Below are positions 5,735 to 7,407 of a DNA stretch of 7,407 nucleotides, in pieces. Position numbers and translations under genes: made by a program. Location: NCBI GenBank assembly GCA_937969125.1, contig CALBVA010000066.1, forward strand, positions 1 through 7,407, read 5' to 3'. The notes beneath the pieces are model-generated. The model was not told the DNA's origin, did no database searches, and saw only the letters and a program-made list of their open reading frames with translations. The number at the start of each line of letters is the position of its first letter. The stretch's first letter is position 1. The DNA comes from an uncultured Verrucomicrobiales bacterium (lineage in GTDB: Bacteria; Verrucomicrobiota; Verrucomicrobiia; Verrucomicrobiales; Akkermansiaceae).

Positions 5735-6550
5735 CTACTCTTCCTTGGCGACCATTTCGAAGTTATCTGCAAAGCGAAAATGGCGGATTTTTTGAGCTCC
5801 GCTACGGACCGAGATCACCGAGATCGAGTCAAAAGAAAGGTCACTCGAGGTCATGCTGCCATCGTGGGATTTATCTGAGGAGCGATTGTAATAATAAGTG
5901 ACTCGGTCGTTGTTTCCTAGGCCGAAGGAAATTTTCACGACGATGAGGTTCTCGCGTCCGTTGAGCTTTTCCGGTGCCTCGATGGCTAGATGTGGTTCGC
6001 GTTTCAGTCGGATGCCGAAGGGGCCCTGTGGCTCCCGGATATCCAGCCAACCGGAGGTGATTTTTGCTAAATAGGTGGCTCGGGCCGGGAGGTTAGGCAG
6101 GTGGGCCACCAGTTCGACGATCGCCGCCGAATCTTTAGTGGGCTCCACGAGCTGTTGATAGAAACTGAAGAAAAGTTCGGTGCCGTCTTTGCCGATCTTT
6201 CCGTTGTCGTCAATCCACGGACCGAAGGGGCCGCTTGGTGAGAGATCTAGTCGCCCCATCACCCGGTCCTCGCCGAGTTGCACCATGGTGAAATCATCAA
6301 TTTTTGTCTTCCCCTCGAGGTTTTCCCAAGGAACGGCGAAGCCCACAGGCGGTTTGCGTTTGACTAGTGCTCCGTTAGGATAGGCAAAGCGCTCTTCCAT
6401 GACGAGCTCTGGTGTCTCCACTACCACCGGCTCCTTTTCGGATTCCGCTTCCCTTGGTTTCGGAGGGGCTTCAGAGCGACAGCTGGAAGAGAGAGAGATG
6501 AGTAAAGCGCTTAAGACGCCGAAAGTGTGGCCAGTTACTTTTTGTATCAT
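5735..6550 (-). CDS. Putative lipoprotein with a LamG/concanavalin-like domain
   Basis: A complete 271-residue envelope protein. The N-terminus has a hydrophobic stretch (about 10-20) ending in SLSSSC, so Cys24 could be lipidated; the lipobox is a poor match because Ser occupies -3. A Pro/Glu-rich spacer follows (about 26-50). The remainder (about 52-267) looks like beta-sandwich sequence. It carries features I know from LamG-like proteins of Verrucomicrobia, often annotated with PEP-CTERM signals: an opening E-x-F-x-YPNG (53-60), DGTELFFSF (122-130), NLIVVKISF (201-209), VTYYYNR (217-223) and a closing LSFDSISV...FADNF (238-264). No PEP-CTERM sorting tail is present, so anchoring by lipid would replace it. 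It is probably a binding or surface protein rather than an enzyme, as no catalytic motif is seen. It has its own candidate promoter and heads the group leading to the deacetylase. The start is supported by the signal sequence. Confidence 0.82.
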   Translation of the reverse strand: MIQKVTGHTFGVLSALLISLSSSCRSEAPPKPREAESEKEPVVVETPELVMEERFAYPNGALVKRKPPVGFAVPWENLEGKTKIDDFTMVQLGEDRVMGRLDLSPSGPFGPWIDDNGKIGKDGTELFFSFYQQLVEPTKDSAAIVELVAHLPNLPARATYLAKITSGWLDIREPQGPFGIRLKREPHLAIEAPEKLNGRENLIVVKISFGLGNNDRVTYYYNRSSDKSHDGSMTSSDLSFDSISVISVRSGAQKIRHFRFADNFEMVAKEE

Positions 6551-6570
6551 GGTGTGGTGCTACCTCTCTG

Positions 6571-6598
6571 ATACTAATCAAGTCAAACTGACTGGCAA
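6571..6598 (-). promoter_or_regulatory. Candidate promoter of the lipoprotein-to-deacetylase unit
   Basis: On the minus strand TTGCCA (6593-6598, five of six to -35 consensus) and TAGTAT (6571-6576, four of six to -10 consensus) are 16 nt apart. They lie 20 nt before the lipoprotein ATG at 6550. Transcription would start near 6564, giving a leader of only about 14 nt. It is the best match I see in the 6551-6764 gap, but it is unverified. Confidence 0.4.
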
Positions 6599-6764
6599 CG
6601 CTCAATCCTGTAGTCGCACGCAGATCGTGTTACTCATTTCGAGAACTACCGTACCCGCGTATCCTATTCTTTTGCGGCAAGCTGGCCCTTAGCCCCAAAA
6701 TTGCGTATGGGATTTCTCAAATAATCACTTTTTATTAGTGAGTTAGCGTGAATGGGTTATGAGG

Positions 6765-7406
6765 TTATTCCGGTGCTTCCAATTGATTCTTAGAGAAAGG
6801 GATCTTGGTGCAGCTAAGTTTTTCTCCTTTGTCGTTATTGACGCGGAGGGTGACGGAGGGGTGGGTGGGGGACCAGTCGATCTCGATGACTCCGAAGTTT
6901 CTTTCCCGGGAGTAGGTGCCATTGACGCGGTAGGGGGAGGGATGGTCTTGTGCTCCGGCGTGGGACATCCCGCTGGTAGTCATTTCGTAAAGGTCATAAG
7001 GGAGGCCGGATTCGGCCTTGGAAATACGGCAGACTTCGGCGAGGTGGCGGTCTCCGCTGAGGAGGACGGTGGGGCCGGATTTTGTTTCACGAAGGAGGCG
7101 AATGAAGCGTTCTTTTTCATCCGGCATATTAGCCCATTTTTCGAAGCGATGGGCGGTGGCAATGAGTTGAATGGAGGAGACGATGAGGCGGAGTTCGGCG
7201 GGCTTTTTTAGCACCTCTTCCAACCACGCCCATTGGGCGGCGCCGAGCATGGTGGCGGATTCTCCGAGCTGGGGGATGTATTTCTTATTCCGGCCCTTTC
7301 CGGTTTTAACCAGCGGGGAGCGAAAGTAGCGGGTATCGAGTAGGATTAGTTGGAGGCGTTTGCCTTCTGGTCCGAGTATTTTGGAATGATAGATTCCTTC
7401 GCTCTT
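6765..7406 (-). CDS. PhoD-like (alkaline phosphatase D family) phosphatase, C-terminal part
   Basis: The 213 visible residues are the C-terminal part of a calcium/metal-dependent phosphomonoesterase or phosphodiesterase of the PhoD-like metallophosphatase family. Visible family features in order are LLDTRYFRSPL (residues 22-32), LGAAQWAWLEEVL (54-66), LIVSSIQ (74-80), HRFEKWANMP (86-95), the metal-binding GDRH (118-121) in LLSGDRHLAEV, and MTTSGMSH (142-149). A beta-rich C-terminal end follows, closing with TAA at 6765-6767. The open frame runs to the right edge without a stop, so the true start and the N-terminal metal ligands lie outside. An internal ATG at 7250 is not the start, because the conserved LLDTRYFR region precedes it. 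PhoD proteins are commonly exported, but the signal region is not in view. The 214 bp gap downstream and the candidate promoter within it suggest the next gene is transcribed separately. Confidence 0.93.
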   Translation of the reverse strand, partial: KSEGIYHSKILGPEGKRLQLILLDTRYFRSPLVKTGKGRNKKYIPQLGESATMLGAAQWAWLEEVLKKPAELRLIVSSIQLIATAHRFEKWANMPDEKERFIRLLRETKSGPTVLLSGDRHLAEVCRISKAESGLPYDLYEMTTSGMSHAGAQDHPSPYRVNGTYSRERNFGVIEIDWSPTHPSVTLRVNNDKGEKLSCTKIPFSKNQLEAPE

Positions 7407-7407
7407 T

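Noticed and set aside
5735..5762. The broken frame continuing upstream into the lipoprotein gene (a split single gene)
   Set aside because: The upstream part of that frame only overlaps the end of the lipoprotein in another frame and meets a stop at 5763-5765. The lipoprotein C-terminus is complete and well formed.
6563..6568. GAGAGG as ribosome binding site of the lipoprotein gene
   Set aside because: The spacing to the ATG is 12 nt, longer than usual, and the site would lie at the very 5' end of the transcript from the best candidate promoter.
6399..6692. Plus-strand open frame reaching into the 6551-6764 gap
   Set aside because: It starts inside the signal-peptide region of the lipoprotein gene on the opposite strand, has no motif, and its extension into the gap reads as random sequence.
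6725..6741. Hairpin TCACT/AGTGA with a 7-nt loop after the PhoD-like gene
   Set aside because: The stem is only 5 bp, AT-rich, and followed on the minus strand by TTATTTG, not a solid T-run. It is too weak to call a terminator.
1..7407. Sulfatase-based polysaccharide utilization locus
   Set aside because: No glycoside hydrolase, polysaccharide lyase, SusC/D-like pair or sensor is visible. The sulfatase and the PhoD-like gene sit at opposite ends, separated by a tRNA and other units.

Overview
This 7.4 kb window comes from a bacterial chromosome. All supported genes lie on the minus strand, so the reading order is from high to low coordinates. The gene content is a secreted type I sulfatase with a Cys-type formylglycine motif, a PhoD-like phosphatase, exported proteins with Pro/Glu/Thr-rich linkers, a lipoprotein resembling the LamG-like proteins common in Verrucomicrobia, and a SirB1-type protein with a HEAT-like front end. 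Together these suggest a heterotrophic member of the PVC superphylum, most likely Verrucomicrobiota. That assignment is inferred from gene style and was not tested by a search. Shine-Dalgarno sequences are weak or absent before most genes.

From high to low coordinates: (1) the C-terminal 213 residues of a PhoD-like phosphatase (6765-7406, entering from the right edge); (2) a 214 bp gap with a candidate promoter; (3) a putative lipoprotein (5735-6550); (4) a remnant of a gene read in two frames, which appears 5'-truncated and frameshifted (about 5186-5720); (5) an exported helical protein of unknown function (4236-5180); (6) an exported NodB-type polysaccharide deacetylase homologue (3082-4236), joined to the previous gene by a TAATG overlap; (7) tRNA-Val(GAC) with its own candidate promoter and a strong Rho-independent terminator (2890-3047); (8) a second gene group starting after a perfect inverted repeat and a possible leaderless promoter: a SirB1/transglutaminase-like protein (1870-2703), an alpha/beta hydrolase overlapping it by ATGA (1058-1873), and a secreted sulfatase (1-1044) that leaves the window on the left.

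The upper group (lipoprotein, remnant, exported protein, deacetylase) looks like one envelope or secretion-oriented transcription unit. I see no terminator between the deacetylase and the tRNA, so the terminator after the tRNA may end both. The lower group is tightly packed (4 nt overlap, then a 13 nt gap) and mixes cytoplasmic enzymes with an exported sulfatase. Sulfatase, phosphatase and deacetylase activities would together suit removal of sulfate, phosphate and acetyl groups from polymers, but no polysaccharide lyase, glycoside hydrolase or SusC/D pair is visible, so this is not a demonstrated polysaccharide utilization locus.

The items most worth a second look are the two-frame remnant at 5186-5720, the coupled unknown/deacetylase pair, and the inverted repeat that abuts a possible leaderless promoter before the SirB1 gene. 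I found no CRISPR array, insertion sequence or obvious defence system.
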